A stretch of DNA of 64,000 bases from Bradyrhizobium mercantei. Lineage in GTDB: Bacteria; Pseudomonadota; Alphaproteobacteria; Rhizobiales; Xanthobacteraceae. The DNA lies in contig NZ_MKFI01000009.1 of the NCBI RefSeq assembly GCF_001982635.1, positions 124,001 through 188,000 on the forward strand, written 5' to 3'. The stretch's first letter is position 1. Every line of letters begins with the position of its first letter. The translations under genes and the position numbers were made by a program. The notes beneath the pieces are model-generated. The model worked only from the letters and a program-made list of their open reading frames with translations, searched no databases and had not been told where the DNA came from. Shown here in pieces: positions 1 through 7,938 of this stretch.

Positions 1-197
1 CAATCCCGTATCGTTGTGGCGTTCGACAGGCGTTTTCGCGCGGCCGAGGCAAAGCGATAGCATCCTTGACCATCTCAGCAAGCCCGTGGTCGTGAGCAGT
101 CGTGGGGACGCCCGGCAGTCGCAATCGAGCCCGACCGACAAATCGCCAGCACTAGTTTAGCTGGCGTCTTGTTTGCGCTAGCATGTGCTTCGCGGAT

Positions 198-1178
198 CTA
201 GGACGTCGAACCAACTTCCGATTTGGCTCCTGCTTCCTGAATTAGCCACTCCCGGAATTTCACGATTTTCGATGTTTCCCACAAGCTTGTTCGAGAAAGA
301 AAATAGTAGGCACCTGCTTCGAAGCCGGCGCTGCCAAACAGCGGCACCAGCAGGCCCGATTTCAGTTCGCTTTCAATGAAGATGCTCGGCACCAATGCGA
401 CTCCGTTTCCCTCTATTGCTGCTTGAATCGTCATAAAGAAATGGCCGTAAGTCGCAAAATTGCCGAATTCCGAAGGGTTGAGCCCGCAAGACTGAAGAAA
501 ATATCGCCAAGATTTCTCTCGTGTAGCAACATGCAGCAGCTTGTAATGGCGCAGATCCGCCGGCGTATCCAGCGGCGGGCCCTTCTTGAGCAGCGTCGGC
601 GAGCAAACTGCGACCAAGGTGTCAGGAATAAAGGGGATCGAGCGTACGCCCGACCAATCTTGGGTCATGACGAGGTCGATCGGCGATTTCTCCTGATGCT
701 GGTACTTTGACGATGGCGCCACCCGGATCGCGATGTCAGTTTCTTCAGTCCCAAAGTCGACGGGCCGAATAGAATTGATCATCCGCACTTCGATGTTCGG
801 ATTGTCAGCTGTAAAGTGAAGGAGGCGCGGAATCAGCCACTTCATGGCAAACGTTGGAAGCACATTGATCGTCAATGTCGTCGGTCGACTTTGATGCTGC
901 ATTGATTCAGTTGCTTGATAGAGGAGCTCGAAGGCTTCGTGCATCTGAGCAGCAAGCCGCGCCCCTTCAACAGTAAGTTCGAGCGAGCGGGGGAGACGTT
1001 TGAACAATTCAACGTCCAGAAAATCTTCGAGATTTCTGATTTGCCTGCTGATTGCGCTCTGAGTGACATTCAGCTCAGATGCAGCCACGGTAAGTGACAT
1101 ATGGCGAGCCGCCACCTCGAAGGCCCGCAAGGACGTCAGCGGCGGCAACTGTCGCGCGCGATACGAAGATGAGCTCAT
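198..1178 (-). CDS. LysR-family transcriptional regulator (GcvA-like)
   Basis: A 326-residue LysR-type DNA-binding regulator. An N-terminal winged helix-turn-helix occupies about residues 12-70, with recognition-helix sequence VTQSAISRQIRNLE near residues 38-51. A periplasmic-binding-like effector domain follows to the C-terminus. The opening 'LPPLTSLRAFEVAARH' is typical of the GcvA-like branch, which often controls amino acid or aromatic catabolism genes. The ATG is preceded by a GAAGG ribosome site a few bases upstream. It is transcribed leftward, and its nearest neighbour upstream is the leftward aspartate dehydrogenase gene across a 495-bp gap, so its target cannot be read from position alone. 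The family call is firm; effector and regulon are unknown. Confidence 0.9.
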   Translation of the reverse strand: MSSSSYRARQLPPLTSLRAFEVAARHMSLTVAASELNVTQSAISRQIRNLEDFLDVELFKRLPRSLELTVEGARLAAQMHEAFELLYQATESMQHQSRPTTLTINVLPTFAMKWLIPRLLHFTADNPNIEVRMINSIRPVDFGTEETDIAIRVAPSSKYQHQEKSPIDLVMTQDWSGVRSIPFIPDTLVAVCSPTLLKKGPPLDTPADLRHYKLLHVATREKSWRYFLQSCGLNPSEFGNFATYGHFFMTIQAAIEGNGVALVPSIFIESELKSGLLVPLFGSAGFEAGAYYFLSRTSLWETSKIVKFREWLIQEAGAKSEVGSTS

Positions 1179-1673
1179 GGACCTTCAGCTATCGTGTTGA
1201 ATGACAAGCCGAATTATGTTCGATTTTCGAGTTGCCTGCAATCGCGCCAATAGGTGCTTGGGGAGCCGTGCGGTGGGTAGCAGGATGGTCAGCGAGCCGC
1301 GGAATCCCGACCGTTCGCCTCTATTGCAGCCCTGGTTGGGATCGAACCCTGGTGTAGCGATGCCGAAAGGCTATCGTTCATCCCTCAGCTTTGCGAAAGC
1401 CACCGAGGACGACGCAAGAGGAGGCTCTGCGAGTTGCTGTCAGAGCCGTCGTTAAGTGCAGCCTCTCACCAAACGCGGAACTTCGGTCGCGAATCATGAG
1501 CGCCATGCTTGGAGTGAGTTGAGGAGGCACGCGACTGCCGGCTCTTGCCAATGGCATGAACCTACATTCCGCGCCCTAGACAGCACCATGCTGAGCCTCG
1601 GATCCGCGGCGCAATTCATCTGTTCCCGCGGATTTAAATGGTTCCCAACGGACCAAAATCACGTTCAGGTGGG
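1179..1673. other. Gap with no recognisable gene
   Basis: About 495 bp between two leftward genes. It contains only short, overlapping open frames of 60-86 codons with no ribosome site and no recognisable protein signature. No tRNA, terminator with a T-run, or repeat was convincing. It may carry the promoter for the LysR gene on its left. Confidence 0.5.
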
Positions 1674-2627
1674 CTACGTGCCGATGCTGACAGGAGCCGT
1701 GAGTTTTTGAAGAGCGGCCAGTATGCTGAGTGCGGTGATCTTGCCGGTCTTTGGATTCTCAGACGGAATATTCTGAATCTCCATCGAGAACGAGGCACTG
1801 TCGCTGTCAACGGTAATTGTATGTTGATTGCGTGCGGCGCCGGGATCAGCCCATATTTCGATGACGGTGCGGTCGGGCCCGATGCCCGCAAGGCTTAATG
1901 CGCCAACGACGTTGACATTCGCCGGGAAGCCGATGACAGCTTGTCGCGCGGCACCCTCGTAGACCTTCAGTGGCTTGGTAAGCCCTTCAACGCTGATGCC
2001 GTTTTCAACGAGGTATGGCGCTCCCGCCAAGCCCTTCGGAGGCTTCCGCGTCACCATTCGAACGGAGAAGATCTCGCCTTGGGCTGCAGCCTGAACTGCG
2101 TCGAGGCCGAGCAGGGCGCCGGTCGGCACGACGATACGCCCGCCATGAGCCTTAGCCAAATTCGATAGCTCAGGTCGCTCAATGAGCGCTCCTACGCTGA
2201 TTACGACCAATGTGCGGCCTGCGCGCAATACGGGTTGCGCGACATCGTCGAATACGCTTGCGGGAAGACACTCGACAATCACGTCAGCGACGTTGGGGAG
2301 CTCTCCGAGACCGACAACCGAAACGCCACTTGCCGAGCCCGTCATTTGCAGGAACGCCTCAGCGTCCTGCGGTCTTCGCGAGGCAATTGCACTCAGACGA
2401 AGTCCTGGTATGCCTGCGATGAGTCTGCGCGCCAAGACCTTTCCGATCGCTCCGAGACCCGCGATAGCGACATTCAGCTCAGCATTCGGTCGGGACGATA
2501 CTTCATGCGGTTGGCGCTTGTGGGCAATATCCGTGGCGGTCAATGACTGATCTCCGGCAAACAGGTTGAAAGTGACCACCGACTTCTTGGCACGCAGACC
2601 GCGCCGGATCACCAACATTAAAGTCAT
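1674..2627 (-). CDS. L-aspartate dehydrogenase family protein (NadX-like)
   Basis: Resembles the aspartate dehydrogenase family, NAD(P)-dependent enzymes that interconvert L-aspartate and iminoaspartate/oxaloacetate. The Rossmann segment begins at 'NVAIAGLGAIGKVLARRL'. The C-terminal signature 'GFPANVNVVGALSLAG' and a later N-x-H element match the substrate-binding and catalytic region of the family. The longest frame is 317 codons, some 50 longer than usual. A TTG at 2543 preceded by GGAG with 8-nt spacing would give about 289 residues and is the likelier start. NadX-like genes do turn up in aromatic catabolism clusters, where the substrate is often not aspartate, so the physiological role here is open. 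The next gene upstream on the same strand is a LysR regulator 320 bp away. Confidence 0.8.
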   Translation of the reverse strand: MTLMLVIRRGLRAKKSVVTFNLFAGDQSLTATDIAHKRQPHEVSSRPNAELNVAIAGLGAIGKVLARRLIAGIPGLRLSAIASRRPQDAEAFLQMTGSASGVSVVGLGELPNVADVIVECLPASVFDDVAQPVLRAGRTLVVISVGALIERPELSNLAKAHGGRIVVPTGALLGLDAVQAAAQGEIFSVRMVTRKPPKGLAGAPYLVENGISVEGLTKPLKVYEGAARQAVIGFPANVNVVGALSLAGIGPDRTVIEIWADPGAARNQHTITVDSDSASFSMEIQNIPSENPKTGKITALSILAALQKLTAPVSIGT

Positions 2628-2949
2628 GCCGAAATGAGAATTTTTCAGTACGCGCTTCGATCCTAATGACAGAAGATCTCGGCATCTGCGATTGGACCAC
2701 GGAGTAGGGCGTCCAGCTATCGTCGGGTCAAAAGATGCAAAACATAAGGTATTTGGAGCGAAGGCGTGAGCGGAGAGCGGCCGTCAGTGGTTTGCCTCTC
2801 CATAGCCGTAGAAAATAAGCTGGTGCCGAGGGCGGCGATGAAGCGGCAGTGGGCAGGCGCACGAAGAGCCTAGCAGTGCGACTGCATCATACTTGCAAAG
2901 CGTCCATGAGAGACGCGTCACCTTGCTGACCGGGCGCCTCGGTTGGCCA
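2628..2949. other. Gap with no recognisable gene
   Basis: About 320 bp between the leftward LysR gene and the leftward NadX-like gene. I see no coding signature, strong hairpin or clear promoter; it presumably contains the NadX-like gene's promoter. Confidence 0.4.
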
Positions 2950-3873
2950 TCACGACGAGCGGAGCATAAGTCGTAGACCTTCGTGTCGTTTCCGTGAGAC
3001 GTGGAGCTTTGTCTCCGACTTCAACATGTCCAAGGCGATCATAAACTCCGGAGTACGCGGATGAGAGCGCAGGTAAACTAGCGATCGGACGAACTCAAAA
3101 TTTTGGATAGCCATGCGTGAGAAGCTGCTCTTCTCTCCAAGAAGCGTGGCTGGTACAATTGCATAGGCCAATCGTCGACGAACGAAATCCACCATGGTCG
3201 GCGGATGGTTCGATTCATACCGAATGTTGAGGGTCGAGCGGGTGCGGAGGACGGCTTTGTCGATTGCCTTTCGCGGGGCCGTTAGCCTTGGATAAAGTAC
3301 GAGTGGGAAGTGCTTAAGCTCGGATAGAGCGATCGCTTTTCGCTTGAAAGCTGGATCGTTCGGCGGTCCCAGCAAATAGGCGGGTTCTGAATAGAGCGGT
3401 ATCAATTCCAACGCCTTCTGCGGATCAGGATCGATCATTAGTGAAATATCGATTTCGTGCTTCTCAAGACCGGCGAGCAAGTCGTACGCATGACCTTCGG
3501 TAAAATGAAGGTTGATTCTCGGATGTTCTTCCGCCGCCCGTTGTGCAACGGGTCCAAAGAACGAGTAGCCCACAGGGGGCGCTGCGCCGATGGTAATGTC
3601 TCCTGCGACGGTTCCGTCGCCTGTTGCGATCTGCTGTCGCAATGAGTCAGCTCTTTTAAGCATATCTTCGGCAATGCTCACGAGCCGCTGCCCTTCCTTC
3701 GTCAGAAGCATGCCAGTCTTGCGGCGTTCGAAGAGTTGCACGCCAATGTCTTGCTCAAGCGCTTGCATATGGCGCGACACAGCCGGCTGAGAAATGTGCA
3801 GATTGCGCGCTGCCTGATTAAGACTGCCTGTTCGAGCAATTTCGACGAAAAGGCGCAACTGACGAAAATCCAT
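2950..3873 (-). CDS. LysR-family transcriptional regulator, divergent from Rieske oxygenase
   Basis: A LysR regulator of 307 residues. The helix-turn-helix spans about residues 18-45 (GSLNQAARNLHISQPAVSRH), followed by a coiled linker and a two-lobed effector domain. The open frame extends two codons further to a TTG, but the ATG at 3873 has an AGAGGTG ribosome site about 9 nt away and begins the standard 'MDFRQLRLF', so I take that start. The gene is divergent from a VanA-like Rieske oxygenase, sharing a 120-bp intergenic region. That region contains a 54-bp block repeated almost intact upstream of a second Rieske gene near 13 kb. This makes the protein the best candidate for the regulator of both oxygenases. 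Direction of control and inducer are not known. Confidence 0.9.
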   Translation of the reverse strand: MDFRQLRLFVEIARTGSLNQAARNLHISQPAVSRHMQALEQDIGVQLFERRKTGMLLTKEGQRLVSIAEDMLKRADSLRQQIATGDGTVAGDITIGAAPPVGYSFFGPVAQRAAEEHPRINLHFTEGHAYDLLAGLEKHEIDISLMIDPDPQKALELIPLYSEPAYLLGPPNDPAFKRKAIALSELKHFPLVLYPRLTAPRKAIDKAVLRTRSTLNIRYESNHPPTMVDFVRRRLAYAIVPATLLGEKSSFSRMAIQNFEFVRSLVYLRSHPRTPEFMIALDMLKSETKLHVSRKRHEGLRLMLRSS

Positions 3874-3899
3874 GACCAATCACCTCTTATGCCGGATTA

Positions 3900-3953
3900 G
3901 GATAACTTCATATAGAGAAATAGCATTGTTCTTGCATATCGTTTTGTTATTAT
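3900..3953 (+). promoter_or_regulatory. Promoter/operator block 1 shared with 12985-13038
   Basis: A GGATAAC box, an ATAT half-site and the conserved 12-mer AGAAATAGCATT lead into a putative -35 (TTGTTC, 3926-3931) and -10 (TATTAT, 3948-3953) separated by 16 bp. The same elements occur with identical spacing at 12985-13038; 45 of 54 positions match. It lies between a LysR gene and the Rieske oxygenase it faces, so I infer a LysR binding site with the oxygenase promoter. Confidence 0.7.
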
Positions 3954-3993
3954 TCTTTCTTCAAACAACCACCAAAGTCATCAGGGGAGTTCT

Positions 3994-5034
3994 ATGTTTC
4001 TACGCAATGCTTGGTATGTTGCTGCCAGCATCGAGGAGGTTACCGACAAGCCGTTGGCGAGAACGCTTCTGAACGAGCCGATCGTCTTGTTTCGGGATCG
4101 CAATGGTGTCTGTGCAGCACTGGAAGATCGATGCTGTCATAGAGGGGCGCCGCTCTCACTGGGATGGCAAGGCGAGCGTGGCATCGTTTGCGGCTACCAC
4201 GGCCTGGAGTTCGATGGGGCTGGCGCGTGCGTCCATATCCCGGGTAACAAGGGGGAGATCCCTGAGCGCCTGCGTCAGCGCACACGCGTGCGGTCCTATC
4301 CGGTCTTTGAAAAGGACGCTTTCGTCTGGATCTGGATGGGCGAGCCTACGATAGCGGATCCAAGCCAAATCATCGACTGTCCGCCCGACGATCCGATCAA
4401 GGCGCCCCGCGTCCACGGAATGATTCATATCAAGGCGAGTTATATCTACCTCCTCGAGAATCTGATGGATCTGTCGCATCTTTCATTCTTGCATAAGAAC
4501 AGTATCGGTAGTTCGGCAGACGACAGTGCGAACGCATCGATGGATATCAATCCTACAAAGACAGGCGTAAAGTTTCTAAGGCTGATGCGGAACGCGACGC
4601 CATCGAACGCTTCCAAACAACGGCACAACTTTCAAGGGTTTGTGGATCGTTGGTCCGAGTTCGAGTTCGTCGCACCATCGTGTATTGTGCAATGGAGCGG
4701 CGCGGTTAACGCGGGTGAGTACGACAAGGGCGTTCGCGAGGGCGGCGAATCCAACCGCATTGTTCACACGATAACTCCGGAAACTGACAAGACCTGCCAC
4801 TATTTCTTCGCGATGTCTGGCGGATATGGAGGCGCAGAGGCAACGCGAAAGTTGGCATTCCAGGTGTTCCGGGAGGATGCCGATATGATTGAGCAACAAC
4901 AGATTCGCCTCGATGGCTATGATCAGTCGCGCCTCGTCGACATTCCGAGCGATGTCGCTCGCGTCCAGATGAACCGTTACCTGAATCGTAGGATCGAGGA
5001 GGAGAGCCGAATGGCATCCAACGCGGCGGAGTAA
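3994..5034 (+). CDS. Rieske non-heme iron oxygenase, VanA-like
   Basis: The oxygenase component of a two-component Rieske system of the vanillate O-demethylase / aromatic ring hydroxylase type, 346 residues. The [2Fe-2S] Rieske ligands are C47-x-H49 and C66-x2-H69 (CGYHGLEF). The mononuclear iron site is N156, D159, H162 and H167 in 'ENLMDLSHLSFLH'. Such enzymes demethylate or hydroxylate methoxy- or hydroxybenzoates using electrons from a separate reductase; the only candidate reductase in the window is at 17951-18916. The ATG has a GGGGAG ribosome site 6 nt upstream. It is divergent from a LysR gene and followed by irr. It is roughly half identical by eye to the Rieske protein at 33698-34756. 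Substrate is not deducible. Confidence 0.9.
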   Translation: MFLRNAWYVAASIEEVTDKPLARTLLNEPIVLFRDRNGVCAALEDRCCHRGAPLSLGWQGERGIVCGYHGLEFDGAGACVHIPGNKGEIPERLRQRTRVRSYPVFEKDAFVWIWMGEPTIADPSQIIDCPPDDPIKAPRVHGMIHIKASYIYLLENLMDLSHLSFLHKNSIGSSADDSANASMDINPTKTGVKFLRLMRNATPSNASKQRHNFQGFVDRWSEFEFVAPSCIVQWSGAVNAGEYDKGVREGGESNRIVHTITPETDKTCHYFFAMSGGYGGAEATRKLAFQVFREDADMIEQQQIRLDGYDQSRLVDIPSDVARVQMNRYLNRRIEEESRMASNAAE

Positions 5035-5176
5035 ACATCCGTCGGGTCACACAGGAGGGCCGGCAAAGCATTTGAGGAAGTGCGAGGCGATGTCTCGTTC
5101 GAGTATCGAATAGCTAATTGTCGGCCCTTCGCCGTGTGCAAAGAGCTAAAGCTGATAAGTACAAAGTAGCTATCTG

Positions 5177-5680
5177 GTGGTGGACGTGGAATTGGATGAT
5201 AGGGCAACCAGCCCCGGTGATGATGCCTCCCTTGTAGCCCTGCGCAATGGTCGGTTGCCGTCTTTGACCGGATGCCCCTGGCACGATGTCAACGAAATGC
5301 TAAAATCAGCAGGCTTGCGCCCGACACGTCAGCGCATGGCATTGGGCTGGTTGCTATTCGGCAAGGGCCCTCGCCACTTGACTGCAGAGATGCTTTACGA
5401 GGAAGCGCTGTTGGCCAAGATTCCGCTGTCGCTCGCGACTGTCTACAATACGCTTAACCAGCTGACCGGTGCCGGCCTCCTGCGCCAGGTCAGCGTTGAT
5501 GGCACCAAGACCTATTTCGATACCAACGTCACCGAGCATCATCACTTCTACCTTGAGAACAAGTACGAGTTGATGGACATTCCTGACGTAAATTTGGAAC
5601 TATCGAAGATGCCGGAGGTGCCAGAAGGCTACGAGATCTCCCGCATCGACATGGTCGTGCGCTTGCGCAAGCGGCGCTGA
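5177..5680 (+). CDS. irr: Iron response regulator Irr (Fur family)
   Basis: A Fur-superfamily regulator of 167 residues matching Irr, the heme-responsive iron regulator of Bradyrhizobium and relatives. It carries the N-terminal heme regulatory motif GCPWHDVNEML with Cys33-Pro34, where ferric heme binds and triggers degradation in the well-studied protein. The second heme site, the His121-123 triplet, is in 'VTEHHHFYLE'. The winged helix covers about residues 45-105 (SLATVYNTLNQL recognition helix). Start is a GTG (5177) with a second GTG directly after and no strong ribosome site, so the exact N-terminus is uncertain. It sits between a Rieske oxygenase and a hydrolase, an unusual place for a global iron regulator. 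It could be a second Irr copy dedicated to this region. Confidence 0.93.
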   Translation: MVDVELDDRATSPGDDASLVALRNGRLPSLTGCPWHDVNEMLKSAGLRPTRQRMALGWLLFGKGPRHLTAEMLYEEALLAKIPLSLATVYNTLNQLTGAGLLRQVSVDGTKTYFDTNVTEHHHFYLENKYELMDIPDVNLELSKMPEVPEGYEISRIDMVVRLRKRR

Positions 5681-5889
5681 TGCTTGCTGCCGCTTGGCCA
5701 AGGCGAGCGCATGGTCTTGCCTGAAGGTACGGTCACCTGGGCCGCCGCATCGGCACGCGGGACTCACGATACGGGAAGGCGTGGGCCACAATCGACCAGT
5801 TCCAAGCAAAGCGCGCATCACCATAGAGTCAAGCTTCTTTGCAAGGTCGACTTTTTTAGGTGACGTCTGCAATGAGCCCACGGTACGGC

Positions 5890-5919
5890 ATGGCCGCCGA
5901 TACGTATACCGGCGGCCAT
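5890..5919. terminator. Strong inverted repeat between convergent irr and hydrolase
   Basis: A 10-bp perfect stem (ATGGCCGCCG / CGGCGGCCAT) around a 10-nt loop that is itself partly palindromic. It lies just beyond the stop of the leftward hydrolase and downstream of irr, where transcription from both sides should end. There is no T-run, so factor-independent termination is not certain. Confidence 0.45.
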
Positions 5920-5924
5920 CGCGG

Positions 5925-6707
5925 TCAGGCCGCGGCGTTACCCTTCAAAACACGGTCGAGATAGTCGAGGACCGATCGATTGAACTCCGGCGCATTCTCG
6001 AAATAGGCTGAGTGGCCAGCGGCCGGAACTTCACAGTATTCGGAGTTTGGGATCAGTTTGTGCAGCGCATGCATCAATCGCGGCGTGAAGAGGATCTCGT
6101 CCCTGCCAACCAGGATCAAGATCGGCAGGCGTGTTGTTGCCAATTCAGCGGGCGTCCAGGGCGCCCACTCGCCTTTAACAGTCTTGAATGTAACGTTATT
6201 GAAGCTTGCTATCTGAAGATAGAGAAGCGTGCTCTCCGGGTCGTTCTCTCGGATGATTGGCCCCAAGACCCGTTCGACCTGCGTCAGACTCGCAGCCTTC
6301 TTGTAGACCTCCGCCAACTCCTGATCCAATGGAGGCGGCAACATGGCTCCTACGAGCGAATCGGCAATGACCAAAGCCGCGACCCGCTCTGGAAAGCGGC
6401 AGGAAAAGGCCGCCACAGCACCGCCTCCGAGCGACTGACCGATCAAAATGGCCTTGTCAATCTTCAGTTCGTCGAGCAGTCGAAGAAGGTCATCTTGGAA
6501 GCCGCTCCTGCCGACCCCTTCGATGTCGTCGGAATTGCCGAATGAGCGCTGGTCGAACACGATCGTTCGGTAGTGCTTGGAGAACGTTGGGATCTGCTTG
6601 AACCAGCTGGCATGGTTTCCGCCGACGCCGTGCGCCAGGATTAGGGGAGGACCGTCCCCGTACTCTTCGTAATACAGCTTGCTCTTACCTGAGTTCATGT
6701 ACGGCAT
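5925..6707 (-). CDS. Alpha/beta hydrolase, copy 1
   Basis: A soluble alpha/beta-fold hydrolase of 260 residues. The predicted triad is Ser92 in GQSLGGG, Asp203 in LVGRDE and His232 in AAGHSAYF. An oxyanion loop HGVGGNHASW lies near residues 26-35. The fold and length fit meta-cleavage product hydrolases (MhpC/BphD) and enol-lactone hydrolases (PcaD), and the neighbouring extradiol-type dioxygenase at 11018 makes a C-C or lactone hydrolase role plausible. A second copy about 80-85% identical by eye lies at 19066-19833 in the opposite orientation. This copy is convergent with irr and separated from it by a strong inverted repeat. Exact substrate unknown. Confidence 0.85.
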   Translation of the reverse strand: MPYMNSGKSKLYYEEYGDGPPLILAHGVGGNHASWFKQIPTFSKHYRTIVFDQRSFGNSDDIEGVGRSGFQDDLLRLLDELKIDKAILIGQSLGGGAVAAFSCRFPERVAALVIADSLVGAMLPPPLDQELAEVYKKAASLTQVERVLGPIIRENDPESTLLYLQIASFNNVTFKTVKGEWAPWTPAELATTRLPILILVGRDEILFTPRLMHALHKLIPNSEYCEVPAAGHSAYFENAPEFNRSVLDYLDRVLKGNAAA

Positions 6708-7126
6708 GGACCATCTCCTGAGTTCCCAGCGAATCCTAGGATGACGCTTTCATCCTTCAAAGGTCCAAAATGTTGCCCTTGCATGAGTCAGATTCATACG
6801 TCCCAAGCTGCTCGCAGCGGATGTAGTTGCTCGCGGCACCCTCGAGCCGATTCGTGGACTTCGCTTCGAGGGCGCAAATGACGAGGGAGTACTTCAGGCG
6901 ACGCTGAGTGCAGGCAATCGCCCGGACGATATTCGGAGCGACGCTCGAACGCATGAGTTTAAGGCATCGGCATCGGCTAAAATATTCGTTTGTGGACAGG
7001 CGAGCAGCTCGATACCCGTGACTTTGTTAGCGTTCTCTCTCTCTTAACTCGCCGGGACCATCGCGTCCCGGCGTTCTTTCCTCGTAGCGCTTTCTTGGCG
7101 CTTCAAAACTTTACGATAGGCAAGCC
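6708..7126. other. Divergent intergenic region with hairpin
   Basis: About 420 bp between the leftward hydrolase and the rightward SDR. It should hold both promoters. I find no convincing gene. It contains a strong hairpin at 7050-7073, described separately. Confidence 0.5.
7050..7073 (+). terminator. Hairpin upstream of SDR gene (terminator or attenuator)
   Basis: A 9-bp GC-rich stem (CGCCGGGAC / GTCCCGGCG) with a 6-nt loop, followed by the pyrimidine-rich tail TTCTTTCC. It lies 54 bp before the SDR start codon, in the sense orientation, with no coding gene upstream on that strand. It could end a short untranslated transcript or act as a leader attenuator. Confidence 0.5.
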
Positions 7127-7912
7127 ATGGATCTTCGCCTCAAAGGAAAAGTTGCCTTGGTAATGGCCGCCGGCGGCGGTCTCGGTAGTGCAATCGCCGA
7201 AGTTCTGAGCGAAGAAGGGGTATCTATCGCGGTAGCAGATATCAATTTCGAAGCTGCCCAAAGGGTCGCAAAATCCATCAGCGATCGGGGAGCGAAGGCT
7301 AAGGCCTTCTACTGCGACTTAAAGGAGCTTAATCAGCTCGAGTTGGTCGTCAGCCAAGTCCAGGATAGTTTGGGGCAGATCGATATCTTGGTCAACAACA
7401 CTGGAGGACCTCCTCCGACCGCCGCGGTGGGGGTGTCCGGCTCGCTCTGGAGCGATAGTTTCAGCGCGATGGTGCTTTCGGTCATTCGTCTGGCCGACGC
7501 TGTGCTTCCTGGCATGCAGTCACGCGGCTGGGGGAGGATCATCACGAGCAGTTCGTCCGGAGTGATTGCGCCGATTCCTGGTTTGATCCTATCCAACAGC
7601 CTGCGATCGAGCCTCGTGACCTGGTCAAAGACGCTTGCGCGGGAGGTGGCGCCGTTCGGGGTCACGGTGAACGTTACGGTCCCCGGGCGCATTGGCACTG
7701 ACCGCATACGGCATCTTGATGAATCACGAGCGCAGCGCGAGAACAAGACGGCGGCCGAAGTCGAGGACGAGAGCCGGAAGTCAATTCCGATGCATCGGTA
7801 CGGCCTGCCGCGGGAATACGCCGACGCGGTGGCATTTCTTGCGAGCGCCAGAGCCTCATACATCACTGGAAGCGTCATTCGCGTCGATGGTGGTCTGATC
7901 CCAACGGTTTAG
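7127..7912 (+). CDS. Divergent SDR-family protein lacking canonical active site
   Basis: A short-chain dehydrogenase/reductase fold of 261 residues that departs from the family at both key sites. The cofactor loop reads AAGGGLG (14-20) instead of TGxxxGxG. Around residues 153-160 the YxxxK motif is absent: the segment reads GLILSNSLRSS with no Tyr or Lys. The NNTGG motif (90-94) and the Ser cluster at 141-144 remain. This fits the recognised BKR-like SDR subgroup known to lack a perfect cofactor motif and catalytic tetrad, which occurs in catabolic clusters. It precedes the RraA-type gene by 26 bp, probably co-transcribed. It may use a different mechanism or be non-redox; I cannot say which. 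Confidence 0.85.
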   Translation: MDLRLKGKVALVMAAGGGLGSAIAEVLSEEGVSIAVADINFEAAQRVAKSISDRGAKAKAFYCDLKELNQLELVVSQVQDSLGQIDILVNNTGGPPPTAAVGVSGSLWSDSFSAMVLSVIRLADAVLPGMQSRGWGRIITSSSSGVIAPIPGLILSNSLRSSLVTWSKTLAREVAPFGVTVNVTVPGRIGTDRIRHLDESRAQRENKTAAEVEDESRKSIPMHRYGLPREYADAVAFLASARASYITGSVIRVDGGLIPTV

Positions 7913-7938
7913 GCGGCCACATCAATCAGGAGAACCGC

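Noticed and set aside
1338..1349. A tRNA T-arm-like string (GGGATCGAACCC) in the gap after the first LysR gene
   Set aside because: The flanks do not form the 5-bp T stem, acceptor stem or anticodon arm on either strand.
6757..6954. A 65-codon leftward frame in the hydrolase-SDR intergenic region
   Set aside because: No ribosome site, no signature and lies where promoters are expected.
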